The notes under the pieces: generated by a model
Database searches by the model: none
Told to the model about the DNA's origin: nothing
The model's input: only the letters and a program-made list of their open reading frames with translations
Shown here: positions 49,601 through 57,754 of the stretch, piece after piece
Layout of the letters: the number at the start of each line of letters is the position of its first letter
How positions within the stretch are numbered: the stretch's first letter is position 1
Program-made: the position numbers and the translations under genes
From: Hepsetus odoe
Taxonomy: Eukaryota > Chordata > Actinopteri > Characiformes > Hepsetidae
DNA length: 64,000 nucleotides
Direction: 5' to 3'
Assembly (NCBI GenBank): GCA_017165825.1
Contig: CM029383.1
Coordinates: 11,143,219 to 11,207,218, forward strand

Positions 49601-52600
49601 TTTAATGTTCATTTTGATGTTAAACTGTGCAAACATATGCAAAGTCACATTTCAAGACCTAACCTTTCTTGGGACATTGCCATTGTACTACTGCATTTGC
49701 TATGTGTGGCCAATAAATACGTTCATAATATGCTCATGGTGGCTGACACCAAAGTATATAACATACTCAAATGGAGTACTAGCATGTTTTAAAATTATTT
49801 GTGCATTATAATGTGGATGCCAAGATTTTCAGAATCGCTGTTTGGGAAGAGAATTCTTCTTCAAGAGCTAGCAAAATATTTTTTTTAAAGATTCACAAGT
49901 GGGAAAAGAGTGGGAAAGCAGTTAGTCTTGTCAAGGAAAATGATTGATGTAATTGCATGGAGGATGGGGATTTTGGCCTAGAACTCAGGCCAAAATCGTG
50001 AAGTCAGGCTCCAAAAGGAGGGGTATGTATGGGCTAAACCAAACACAGGAAGGGAGGGGTGTCTGTATGCAGACGCCCTGGTATTCCCCCTCATGCATGT
50101 GAACGGGGAAAGCAGTGTCCCACCACATACACACTGAGGGGTTAGGTAGGGACAAGCTAAAATTCAAAGGCTGGCCTAGCAAACAGACCATCTCAAGTAG
50201 AGCTTTTCTTAGCATTGACAGACTGGGAGAATAAGCATAGATGTGGAAGGAGAGGACCAAATCATTTATTCATTCTCACATTGCTTTCCTCCGTATAGAC
50301 AAGAAGGATGTGGATATCTGGCATGACAGTGACATTCACCATAGGATAATTAATAGCTGTAAAGCTTCTCCTTTCTCTTTCTGGTTTATTAGAGATTATG
50401 TCCAGTAAGAACAAAGCAAGCGCACATTATCAATGCTGATATATTCTATTTTGTACAAATGTGAACATTTAAAGGTCCTGACTGCTTTTGCAGAATATTT
50501 TTGATGCATTTATGTTATTGAGATCCAAAAATTTGAAATATACCTGATCAAACTGATGATCTTCTCCTCTCTGTAGAGACTTAGAGAGGGGCTTTTCCTG
50601 TTGAAAGATGAGAAAAAAAAAACCTTATGTACATGTGATGTACAAGTAAATACATAGCTATATATTGTAATACTGAGAGGTTCTAAAAGTTCCTTTCAGC
50701 ATTGACAATAATATTTGTAGGTAATAAAGAACTCTGAAATTTATGGATATGGAAAAAAGATTTTGTGGACCAGTGATCAGAATTTAATATGTGGTATACA
50801 TGATATTAGAAAATCACTGTGTGCGTTTGCACCAGCACAAGGAATGTTATTTTATTTTAACAGACATTAATGCACTAATTAATTACACATTAATAAAAAT
50901 TAATTAATAATTCATTAAAAATACTGGAGTCTGTTTCATTTAAAAAAACAGTATGAATAACAATGTCAAAAGATCATATCAGTCCTTAGTGAAATAAAAC
51001 ATGTTTTAGCTTTATTTATGAAGAAAGATAGAAAGAAAGGACCAAATCACTATTGTAGAATAGCTGCACAGGGATGAGGTACAAGTACAGTGTCTTAAGG
51101 GCTATCTTAATCATTTTCAGGGTAGTCTAGGATGCCTGGCCAGTATACGGTCCACTCTGAAAATTATAACTTCTACTTTCCATTTAGAATGGAGATGCTG
51201 TGCGACTGAAAACTCAGACATTTTAAGCTATGATTGATTGATGGGTGCGCCATATTCTTGATCAGATTACCAAACTTGACTATATATATGCTGCAACGTC
51301 TCTGCTCTTCTTCTGATGCCGTGTAAACTATTGCACATGATAACTGGATTTTTAATTTATGCACTTTCCCTAGTTTTAAAAACGAGAATAGTTCCTCTTG
51401 AATATGTGCCAAAAAACAAGTAACCACAAAAGAAACCTGATGTCAGACACACACCTCTTCCTCAACATGCATTAGGTCATGTGAGTAGTGTTTTAATTAA
51501 AGGATGTTGGGTCACTGCACATGGTGCCAAAACAGACAAGCTTTTCTACCTGACAAGATGACTAATAATTTGATCTACATTCTTCAGTGTCAAGCTCATT
51601 TGTATCTGCAATATCACACATGACAATCACATAACAGAATTAATAATGATGTCTTTCCACAAGACTGTAAGCATAACATTGATTATAATCAAATTCAAAA
51701 ACATATTCACTTCTGGCTAATGATAATGTGTTATTGACTGAATGCTTACAGCCTGCATCTTTCAACACCGTCTAAAGGAATAATGTTTCCACTTTTTGAG
51801 CATTTGAAGTGGTCTCAGATGTCTCAGACGTTTGTGTTATGTTATTTTTGTGTACATGTGAACACAAGAAATGACTTACAACGCTAATCACACCCAAACA
51901 CAAAGCAAACAGTAACCTAGAGACATCAGTTTATTGTCAGCTAAAGAGCCTCCAGGTTAATTGTTCTTACACAGCCCCATTCTTCCAAAACGGCTGCTTA
52001 ATAACGCACTTATTCAGTTGTTTTTCAACATGTTTCAGCAAATCACCATGAAGTTGAACTGATCTAATTAATTCTAAAGATGGCTTTGTTCTGTTTGAAT
52101 GATTCATATGTGAGTCACTTTGTGGCTTTAAAAAAATGGTCATATTCAAGGACTGAAAAGGGACTTTTGGGAAGCCTGAAGAACTATTCCACAACTATTC
52201 CCCAACTATATCCCACAACAAAAAAAAATAGGAAAAAAAAAATGTATATATATATATACATATATACAGTACTGTGCAAAAGTTTTAGGCAGGTGGGAAA
52301 AAATGCTGTAAACAAAGAATGCTTTCAGAAATGGAAGTGTTAATCATTTATTTTCATCAATCAACAAAATGCAGTGAATGAACAAAAGAGAAATCTAAAT
52401 CAAATCAATATTTGGTGTGACCACCCTTTGCCTTCAAAACAGCATCAATTCTTCTAGGTACACCTGCACACAGTTTTTGAAGGAACTCGGCTGGTATGTT
52501 GTTCCAAACATGACTGTGTTTCAACCTCCGTGTCACATTGATGATCATCAGCACCCGTTTGGTAAAACTGGTTGATCATACACCGACTATAATCCTACAC

Positions 52601-54681
52601 AATCCCTGACTGTGTTCAAGTGTACCTAGAAGAACTGATGCTGGTTTGAAGGCAAAAGGTAGTAACACCAAATATTGATTTGATTTAGATTTTTCTTTTG
52701 TTCTCTCACTTTGCATTTTGTAAATTGATCAAAATAAACAATCATTAGTTATATTTCTGAAAGTATTCTTTGTTTACAGCATTTTTTCACACCTGCCTAA
52801 AACTTTTGCACAGTACTGTATAATAATCATTATTGTTGTTGTTTTAGTTGTGCCATTATTAACAGACACGCACCTTATATTTCAGATAGGAGAAATGAAA
52901 AAGAACTTGGAAGGAGTCCACCTCCTCTTGCCTGTGTTGCAATTTAAGTACTTGACCACCAAATTCTTCAGTCTTTTTCAGCCCTATTTTTATTTATTAA
53001 AGGATTTATTAAAGGATTTTATTAAAATGTTCTCAGTGTGCTCTCAGTCTAAAGTTATACAGTTTCTGCTTGTATTTCATTTAAACATTGAAAAAAAAAA
53101 AATTAATCCAAACAAAAGAAGCTGAAGCCTTTCTTACCAGTGGCTCTGCCATGATGATGCGGATCTTGCGTTCTGAAAGTGTTGTGAAGTTAGCAAACAG
53201 ACTCTTGAGGACATACTCGCCCGGTTTGCTTTCAGGGTCTACGATGACCGGCATAATTGCAACTGGACCTTTCCTCTCACCCTGAGCACTGTTCACTGGG
53301 GGGAGAGGGGGCTTTCCTATGGGGGATGCTGGACAGACAGAAATACACAAAAAGACACACACAAAAGTGAGAAACTGAACAAGAAGTGCTTTTGGCATTA
53401 TAAAAGTACTGAGCCAAACAGTTTTACTCTACAAATGTTCTACATGTACTGTTGTGTACATCACTGAAGCCATTGACCATTACTTACAATATTATCTTAT
53501 ATCATGGCAGAATTTAAAATCAGTACATCTTGAACATAGGCAGCTTAAAGGGCTTCAATAGTAGGCACAGAGAGCAGCTGGTGTTTTCATTTTATGGACG
53601 ACCGTGTCGCCACTCGGGCAATGGGCAACAGGGCAGGGTGGGGGGAAAGGGTGAGTAGCCTGAAAGGTTGTTGTTGATGGAGCCCCAGTCATGTGGCTAC
53701 AGAGGCTCTTGACGTGTGAGATTCTGAGAATAGATCCATCTTGGCCATCTAATATGTCATAAGATCAAATCAAAGTTTCCCCAAATGTGAAAATAGGAAA
53801 CACTGTTGTGGTGTATGCCAAAATGTACTTTTTAGCGTATTGTTTGATTTTCTTGTTTCTTTTTATGTTTTTAATAATAAAAATTATTGCATGAAGGACA
53901 TATTTACCTACACTATGCTGTGTCAGCATCACAGATATTGTGTCTGCATCCTATTCTAGAAAAAGGTTTATTTTGAAGATGTCAAAATGTATTGCAATAA
54001 TATTTTTTTGCTATCTTTTACGAAGCATATACATAATTTTAAAAACAAAAGCCTTTTGTTTTCACTGGAGCTACAAGACTAATACTGCATTTTATGTCAC
54101 TCAAAATAGAATGGGAGACAAAGTCTTTGATGACTTTTCAGCTATGTAAGCCTGGTTGGTCTAAAATTAAAATTACACCTCAGACATGTTTGAGCTGATG
54201 TTTAGGCTATATTTGCAATAGTGAAAATGTTTTGCTTTTCTGTGAAACATTCTTCAAACTTTGACTGGTTGACATGGTAAGACTACGGCTTGGACCATAA
54301 AAAGGTTGCAATTTCTTCACATGCTTAGCTGAGCAAGTATCATAGGCCAACAGGCAGGAGGGTTGCACAGCAGGGTGAAGCTCTGGAAGAATTGTGAAAT
54401 GTTTTGCCTGCTTCACCCATCTAGGCCGCGCAAGGAATTTTTAGAATGCATCCTCCCTCAAGATAGGATACAAAAACAACACACACACACCAATACTCCC
54501 CCCATCCACATGCTACTTTCTTGGCAAAGGCACACATAAAAGACACACACAAAGTGCCTGACAGTTACTTTTCACTATACACAACAGAACAGTCAGTACT
54601 GCTCACCCAGAGGTACCTACCCAGACCCTTTATGAAGCTGATGACGCTAGCCCGGCTCCAGCGCACCGGTGTTACCTCCAT
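13016..54681 (-). CDS. fry: Furry homolog (Fry), giant NDR-kinase and cytoskeleton scaffold, 61 exons, 2994 aa
   Basis: Fry is a very large HEAT/ARM-like scaffold that binds and activates NDR/LATS-type kinases with Mob proteins, associates with microtubules and centrosomes, and controls polarity and neurite patterning. I joined 61 exons on the minus strand. Every junction has AG at the acceptor, 59 of the 60 donors are GT, and every phase agrees, giving 8985 bases including the TGA. The human protein is about 3013 residues, so this is full length. N-terminal, middle and C-terminal MOR2/PAG1-type regions and the Fry C-terminal region are all present. It reads as FRY rather than FRYL (KIRIIMAEPL near residue 77, SHYDVKSPSHVWIF near residue 810), and the zar1l/kl neighbours agree. 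Two extra in-frame microexons (19383-19391, 14863-14880) can raise it to 3003 residues. Exon coordinates are given in the block entries. Confidence 0.94.
14863..14880 (-). CDS. fry: fry candidate 18-nt microexon m2 (QMETLA)
   Basis: On the minus strand a pyrimidine-rich tract (about 14895-14935) is followed by gccatgcag, then 18 bases encoding QMETLA, then a near-perfect donor gtaagtttg. It is phase 0 on both sides and would insert six residues between EEK (exon 58) and QLELCQ (exon 59). The exon is optional by reading frame. No transcript support can be shown from sequence alone. Confidence 0.55.
15659..15903 (-). mobile_element. tRNA-derived SINE, near full length
   Basis: Read on the minus strand it starts with a tRNA-like head: A box TGGCCTAGTGGTTAGGGCG, B box GGGGTTCAAACCCC. 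It continues through CCCTGAGGTACCCTTGAGCA, a GC-rich body, and ends with AAAATGGATGGATG at the left end. It is the best copy here of a family whose pieces recur near 9450, 26560, 55750 and 61800. Confidence 0.75.
16072..19009 (-). CDS. fry: fry exons 52-58 (residues about 2461-2810)
   Basis: Exons 18812-19009, 18219-18365, 17860-18020, 17317-17527, 16657-16806, 16260-16358 and 16072-16155. Landmarks: MDSFNWGVRRRSLDSTDL, the acidic DSDDSSEEES, TMNLSPSEDTNH, NLGPNCLP, SPFFSAILAAFQPTVCDDAE, DAAGYLGDSLRGIGSKF, CSDCPTLFVDADT, FSVLELQEYLDTYNNKEE and DDGVITCQPGDTEEK. The first half is acidic and Ser-rich, probably disordered; the second is the conserved Fry C-terminal region. The exon 52 donor CTT|gtacgg is weak but the phase and the next exon agree. 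Confidence 0.93.
19383..19391 (-). CDS. fry: fry candidate 9-nt microexon m1 (Glu-Leu-Gln)
   Basis: On the minus strand, a long pure pyrimidine tract is followed by TCCTGTGCTGCCCAG, then GAACTACAG, then gtaagc. Both splice sites are strong and the 9 bases keep phase 0, inserting ELQ between DGE (exon 51) and GENMDSF (exon 52). A UGC motif lies close upstream of the AG, as known for SRRM4-dependent neural microexons. No transcript evidence is available here, and skipping also gives a good protein. Confidence 0.6.
19523..19558. repeat. (GA)n microsatellite in fry intron 51
   Basis: About 18 GA units, located upstream (in transcript sense) of microexon m1. In the transcript it reads as a CU-rich tract. 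Confidence 0.95.
19758..23120 (-). CDS. fry: fry exons 45-51 (residues about 2126-2460)
   Basis: Exons 23023-23120, 22508-22684, 22241-22381, 21928-22110, 20704-20868, 20291-20365 and 19758-19925. Landmarks: FPLNVLCLLPHLVQHFD, AHVMTLYKTRSYTRD, GLPSMQQPLLQIIYSLLSHM, ALNVLKLVVSRSASLSLPSY, GKTLDFHFDISE, TPVIGRRYDELQGSAGRDGK, LVNVLSLCGQEVGLTKNPS and [20 protein letters not shown]. The exon 49 acceptor abuts a GU repeat. The acidic end of exon 51 is where microexon m1 would be inserted. Confidence 0.95.
20872..20935. repeat. (CA)n microsatellite abutting fry exon 49 acceptor
   Basis: About 32 CA units. On the fry strand it is (GU)n ending directly in gcag|ACACCAG. Confidence 0.97.
23713..24329 (-). 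CDS. fry: fry exon 44 (617 bp, variable Ser-rich linker then conserved block, residues about 1919-2125)
   Basis: Largest exon of the gene: acceptor atcacag|AGCCTC, donor GCTATAG|gtaacc. The first half (RASSPDFLVIGKLNSNRKS, a SVPKKFGESGERS segment and a Ser/Ala-rich run) is poorly conserved against human FRY from memory, with likely phosphorylation-rich disorder. The second half returns to strong conservation with VAVSLMESDFEFEYQMSL, LEKLQAQLKW, GLQQLMLKGFTS and LTLQLFCQLTPVS. Confidence 0.93.
24623..30414 (-). CDS. fry: fry exons 37-43 (residues about 1570-1918)
   Basis: Exons 30264-30414, 28931-29034, 27476-27661, 25799-26000, 25221-25342, 24797-24984 and 24623-24717. Landmarks: [119 protein letters not shown] and GYVMEVLLTLESVVDNLAEC. 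All donors and acceptors are canonical. Exon 40 carries the Ser-rich linker. Confidence 0.95.
26400..26625. repeat. SINE fragments in fry intron 39
   Basis: A plus-strand B-box-like GTTGCGGGTTCAAGACCC with a tail resembling CTGTCAAATGCAGTAAATG (the common teleost SINE tail) is followed by a minus-strand fragment carrying CCTTGCTCAAGGGTA and CCACTAGGCC. It looks like two partial copies back to back within the 1.47-kb intron 26001-27475, which is otherwise unremarkable. Confidence 0.6.
29035..30263 (-). other. fry intron 37
   Basis: Intron of 1.2 kb with A-rich runs near 29940-29970 and 30225. Several open frames here lack codon character or splice context. Nothing recognised. Confidence 0.7.
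31151..33886 (-). CDS. fry: fry exons 29-36 (residues about 1179-1569), includes a GC-AG donor
   Basis: Exons 33732-33886, 33148-33247, 32698-32869, 32267-32523, 31870-32016, 31550-31718, 31350-31440 and 31151-31233. Landmarks: LGCEVVILLLELNPDQVNLF, SREIYEISMQLMQ, GTHGPLPPLYSVSL, NGRQIMLTYLLPWLNNIELV, ATSLVLNNLMYMTAK, TLQFLISLCGVSSDT, NNTIQTMEELLFELQQ and TSSSNTVVAGQENF. Exon 32 has a weak, A-rich acceptor (taaaag). Exon 35 ends GACGAGAG|gcaagt, a GC donor, with phase and protein supporting the junction to exon 36 (RLSNAARAHNRLESRY). Confidence 0.93.
33364..33658 (+). mobile_element. Tc1-like transposon 3' fragment in fry intron 29
   Basis: Plus-strand sequence encodes the end of a Tc1-type transposase (WNNIPAEFLQKLCAS, then PRRIDAVLKAKGGHTKY and stop) and continues to a terminal inverted-repeat end, CACCTGCCTAAA ... 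CAGTACTG followed by TA. Same family as the foldback element at 52267-52818. Confidence 0.8.
34068..38773 (-). CDS. fry: fry exons 20-28 (middle region, residues about 760-1178)
   Basis: Exons 38687-38773, 38316-38575, 37551-37740, 37162-37286, 36580-36637, 36369-36460, 35854-36026, 35307-35467 and 34068-34178. Landmarks: [124 protein letters not shown] and GYLYKWLDNIL. The acceptor of exon 23 directly follows a long GU repeat (see findings). Exon 21 lies about 50 bases from a LINE fragment. Confidence 0.95.
34179..35306 (-). other. fry intron 27
   Basis: AT-rich intron of 1.13 kb, with no repeat or exon recognised. Confidence 0.7.
36889..36909. repeat. short (CA)n tract
   Basis: About ten CA units in the fry intron between exons 23 and 24. 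Confidence 0.85.
37292..37353. repeat. (CA)n microsatellite abutting fry exon 23 acceptor
   Basis: About 31 CA units. In transcript sense it is (GU)n followed only by gagcag|GTTATTGG, so the repeat occupies the place of the pyrimidine tract. Confidence 0.97.
38040..38270 (+). mobile_element. LINE 3'-end fragment in fry intron 21
   Basis: Plus-strand frame reads RVRPKRRFMDVVREDML with decayed continuation, followed by GATCCGCTATGGCAACCCCT and an A/G-rich AAGAATAAGAAGAAG tail. This is the usual 3' end of a teleost non-LTR retrotransposon. It is 5'-truncated. Confidence 0.65.
39538..42418 (-). CDS. fry: fry exons 12-19 (residues about 388-759)
   Basis: Exons 42315-42418, 42050-42158, 41659-41745, 41224-41395, 40787-40919, 40467-40574, 39821-40055 and 39538-39705. 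Landmarks: [128 protein letters not shown] and HAVEGLALLLLCS. Helical-repeat character throughout, with no signal peptide or membrane segment. Confidence 0.95.
41900..41961. repeat. imperfect (GT)n tract
   Basis: GT-rich stretch with TATG interruptions in the fry intron between exons 13 and 14. Confidence 0.85.
42419..43821 (-). other. fry intron 11
   Basis: Intron of 1.4 kb, AT-rich, with a short A run near 43520. Nothing recognised. Confidence 0.7.
43822..50597 (-). CDS. fry: fry exons 3-11 (N-terminal MOR2/PAG1-type region, residues about 85-387)
   Basis: Exons 50544-50597, 49284-49423, 48831-48921, 48041-48120, 47672-47752, 45466-45634, 45189-45281, 44972-45070 and 43822-43923. Landmarks: EKPLSKSLQRGEDHQFDQ, SILRTLFDWYKRQNGLEDES, DYLMERRDLAIDFIFSLVL, GPNTANMHIVADLYAEVV, MGVKFFRIKMYPVEDFEASF, VKNEVNVPCLRNFVESLYD and LLCVSQKQVFLNRWHVFLNN. 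This is the part of Fry-family proteins implicated in NDR kinase binding and it is near-identical to human from memory. All donors are canonical. Confidence 0.95.
44111..44235. mobile_element. hAT-type MITE with 8-bp target duplication, fry intron 10
   Basis: 125-base element with ends CAGGGGTGTC and GACACGCCTG (inverted copies with one mismatch). It is flanked by GACTACAG (44103-44110) and GATTACAG (44236-44243), an 8-bp duplication with one mismatch. The body includes TCCTCCAGGACTGGAGTTTG, seen in many teleost repeats. The end sequence and 8-bp duplication fit hAT elements. Confidence 0.75.
46457..46503. repeat. (GT)n microsatellite
   Basis: About 23 GT units. Confidence 0.95.
46588..46642. 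repeat. (CT)n microsatellite
   Basis: About 27 CT units, 85 bases from the neighbouring GT repeat. Confidence 0.95.
48500..48805. repeat. degenerate dispersed teleost repeat, fry intron 5
   Basis: Shows CATTTTCTGAACCACTTGAC, GGTGCTGGAGTCTATCCTAG, GTCACCAGTCCATCACAGGG, TTTGGACTGTGGGAGGAAAC, GGGAGAACATGCAAACTCCA and a closing GGGAATTGAAACCCAAGACC. These are landmarks of a very common fish interspersed repeat known from many genomes. It ends only about 25 bases from the donor of exon 5. Confidence 0.7.
49088..49165 (-). repeat. GC-rich islet with hairpin in fry intron 4, possible tRNA-like fragment
   Basis: About 80 bases of very GC-rich sequence in an AT-rich intron. Bases 49124-49148 form an 11-bp stem with one bulge (GGTGCCCAGCGA / TCGCTGGCACC). 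Read on the minus strand it has GTGCGAGCCCC, which resembles a pol III B box. It could be a SINE head fragment or a small regulatory islet. Confidence 0.4.
50598..53137 (-). other. fry intron 2
   Basis: Largest fry intron in the coding part (2.5 kb). It contains the Tc1-derived foldback element at 52267-52818 and a short TA run before it. The rest is AT-rich without recognised features. Confidence 0.75.
52267..52818. mobile_element. Tc1-derived palindromic (foldback) element, fry intron 2
   Basis: Ends are inverted copies (CAGTACTGTGCAAAAG left, CTTTTGCACAGTACTG right), each next to TA, the Tc1 target duplication. The two arms are inverted copies of each other for roughly 200 bases, and both derive from the 3' end of a Tc1-like element: each arm holds the C-terminal transposase codons (VPRRIDAVLKAKGG-like). 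The middle contains GATGATCATCAGCACCC and a unique stretch. There is no intact transposase. Confidence 0.8.
53138..54681 (-). CDS. fry: fry exons 1-2 (N terminus)
   Basis: Exon 1 is 54621-54681, from ATG (G at -3 and +4) to GTCTGG|gtaggt, encoding MEVTPVRWSRASVISFIKGL. Exon 2 is 53138-53328, after tgtccag, ending CCACTG|gtaaga. The phase-1 junction gives Ala, then SPIGKPPLPP and PVIVDPESKPGEYVLKSLF. The exon 2 protein is strongly Fry-like. Exon 1 differs from the human canonical start (a longer FFEIS-type first exon), so it is probably one of several alternative first exons. Confidence is about 0.95 for exon 2 and 0.7 for exon 1. Confidence 0.8.
53329..54620 (-). other. fry intron 1
   Basis: Intron of 1.29 kb between gtaggt and tgtccag. 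AT-rich with short CA stretches near 54480. Nothing else recognised. Confidence 0.7.
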
Positions 54682-55080
54682 ATCGAGTCTGTATTTTTCA
54701 GTAATCCCACACAAACTAAAACACTAGATCCATATCATCTTCATACTGTAAACAGATCAGCTCCATTAATCCCATTAGAATTAGCCTAATAGTTCCATAT
54801 CCTTGCCATATTCCAAACTCTCCATATCCATGTTGCCCTCTTCTGGGAGCCAGCTTTGGACCACGCATGGGATGGGAAGGAGAAGGACCCTTGCGTCCTG
54901 GTGCTCAGATGTTTATCCAAGCTGAAGATAATACATAGCCTTTCACTGTGGTTCCTCACAGCCGTATGATAGTAGTGAACACTCTCTGAGGAGAAGGTCA
55001 GGCTGGAATTTCAGCAAAGCCCAAAGAGAGAAGAGAGGGAGGGCCAACACTGGGCTAAATTTAACCTCGGCCCTCACACT

Positions 55081-55082
<2 letters not shown>

Positions 55083-55154
<72 letters not shown>
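55083..55154. repeat. (CA)n microsatellite
   Basis: About 36 uninterrupted CA units, the longest pure dinucleotide array in the window, 0.4 kb upstream of the fry exon 1 ATG. Confidence 0.97.
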
Positions 55155-55157
<3 letters not shown>

Positions 55158-55741
55158 TTTAAGCACATGTACATATACACACACCTCTCACATAGATGCA
55201 CACACACCACAATGTCAGGTATATGGAACACTGCATATGTGTTTTTAGGCTCAGTAAGAGTTACTGCAGCATTATCTCAAACTATATAATAAATAAATAT
55301 AGTGGTTAATTGTGAGAAACTTTGATGAATCACTATGTTACATATCATGAAAATATAATGATGTTACATTACAGGGAGTTTTTCATTTAAAACAAAAAGC
55401 ACAGGAAGAAGAGTTGTGTGGTAGCACCAGGTACATTAAAGAAAATCTGGTGCAGTGATGGGAAATGGTAATCCCTGCATATGAGTAAAGTAGTTCTATA
55501 CAGTAAGTGAACCACTTTTTCTGGTTTGATATTATACCGATAAAGCTGTGTTGCATTTAAATATATTTTTATTGACAATTTTTTTAATTATTTAAAAAAT
55601 TTGGACATTATATAGCACACAGTCTGCTTTAAAGTTAAAGAATTGCAATTATGTCACATTTTGCATAGTATCTATCTTTGCCTCTTTGCAAATGTTCATC
55701 CTTGTGAGTTACAGTCACATTATTTTTTTATGCTTTTTTTG

Positions 55742-55870
55742 GGGCAGTGGTGGCCTAGTGGTTAGGGAGTTGGCCCAAGGATTGGAAGACTGTGAGTTCA
55801 AATCCCTTAACAGTAGGTTGCTCTGAGGTACCCCTGAGCAAGGTAAAATCCCTTTCACTACTCCCTTCGT
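55742..55870 (+). mobile_element. tRNA-derived SINE, partial
   Basis: Plus strand: A-box-like TGGCCTAGTGGTTAGGGAG, B box GAGTTCAAATCCC, then GAGGTACCCCTGAGCAAGGT, as in the 15659-15903 copy. The tail part is diverged. Confidence 0.7.
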
Positions 55871-57548
55871 GCTTTCAATGGCTGCGGCATGTGTATGGGT
55901 TCATTGCATTGCATTACATACATTCACTTTTTTTTCTAGCTTTAATGTCGATGTTCATATTTGGCATGCCTTTAAAGGATACATAAAAATGCATTAGATG
56001 CAGTCGCAACCCCTACTCAACATATGTTTCCACAACTATTGATGAGCCCTGATATTGGTAGACTTGATGTGGTCATTTTCAAGTTTTTAAGATTATGGAA
56101 ATATCAAGGGAAATAAAAGTCCCATTCTGCCACTGTGTTACTGTTTGCTAGGTTTGAGTTAGGTTTGATTTATTACGTGGTCTACTTACTAAAGCTACAG
56201 CACTGCAGAGATAACATGTTTAAAACACTTTCGGATGGCTAACAATTTTTGAAGGTCATTTTGCTGAACCCGTTTACAATTCAGTGTTCCAGCTCTACCA
56301 GCACTGACACATTCAGCTTGACTCTAGACATAATAACAGCTTCTTTTGTGGTAACATTTTTGTGATTCAGTACTGTACTTTAATTGGAATAAAATATAAA
56401 TTGCAAAATTGCAAGAATATACCAAACCTAGCTTAAGCCAAACCACATAATCAAAAAAACATTCACAGACTTTTCCCATAACACCACTCACGTCTATTTG
56501 TACAGCAGGCTGTGAGTAAAGCAACTACATCAGGAACATTTCTCCAGCATGATTCAGCAAGAAACCCAAGCTATGAGTCAGCAGGAATTTTAACATACAG
56601 TCAGCACTGTTCCACCACGTGCTAATATTTGCCTTCTCAAATTTCACTTATTTACTAAATTTCACTTACCAATATTTTTGCAGGTTGACTTTTAGAATCT
56701 ATTTCTCTCCTCTTTTAACTCACACATACATAGACAGACACACGCAGACACACTTAACAGCAGCAGCTAACTTGCTGTTTTCTCTATGAAATACTGCACA
56801 GGCCTTCTGTCCAACTCATGAAGAGATAAAAGCTGATCAGAGCTATAGGTTTGTTCATTTGTTGCTGTTCTGATATACTAACATAAACATGTAATTTAAA
56901 AGTAAGAACACCCCATTGTTTAAAATATAATGATTCATTTCATGATTGAGTTCATGTCTGTCATGTTGGGAGGCATAACCACCATTTAAGAAGCCATATA
57001 GATGCTGAAGCCATTGTGCAAGAAGACCATGTGATAGGAAATTATATCACAGTGATGACCCTGACTGTTGCTTCCCAAGGTTAATAACACACTTTAAATA
57101 CATAAATTGTATTAGATTCCTAAAATCAAATTAATATGTGAATAGCGCAGTGTTGCTGGCAAATTTAAGCATGACTGATAAAGTAAATGTGCATACTCAC
57201 AAGGCCACAAGTGAAGGCATAACAACACACGCAAGATCCAATCTTTTTTTCTCACATAGGCTACACACAGCACTACGCTCAACTGTGGAATATCACCAGT
57301 TCAAAACAACTGTTGTCAAAAATGTACAGTGCTACAGTGCTTGTATACCCCATAACATTTAGCCCTTGTTTTTAATAGGCTTTTCTAATATTTCTATCTA
57401 AATAATGAAGCAATTAGTAAAAATGTTGATACATGAATACATGATAAATGCCATGCTATGCTTTTGCTTGTTTTTGTGTTTCTGTACTGTCAGCAGTCCT
57501 CATGTCCTCAAGGTCCGAGTGGCTAGTGCCTAAGTATCTAATTCAGAC

Positions 57549-57754
<206 letters not shown>

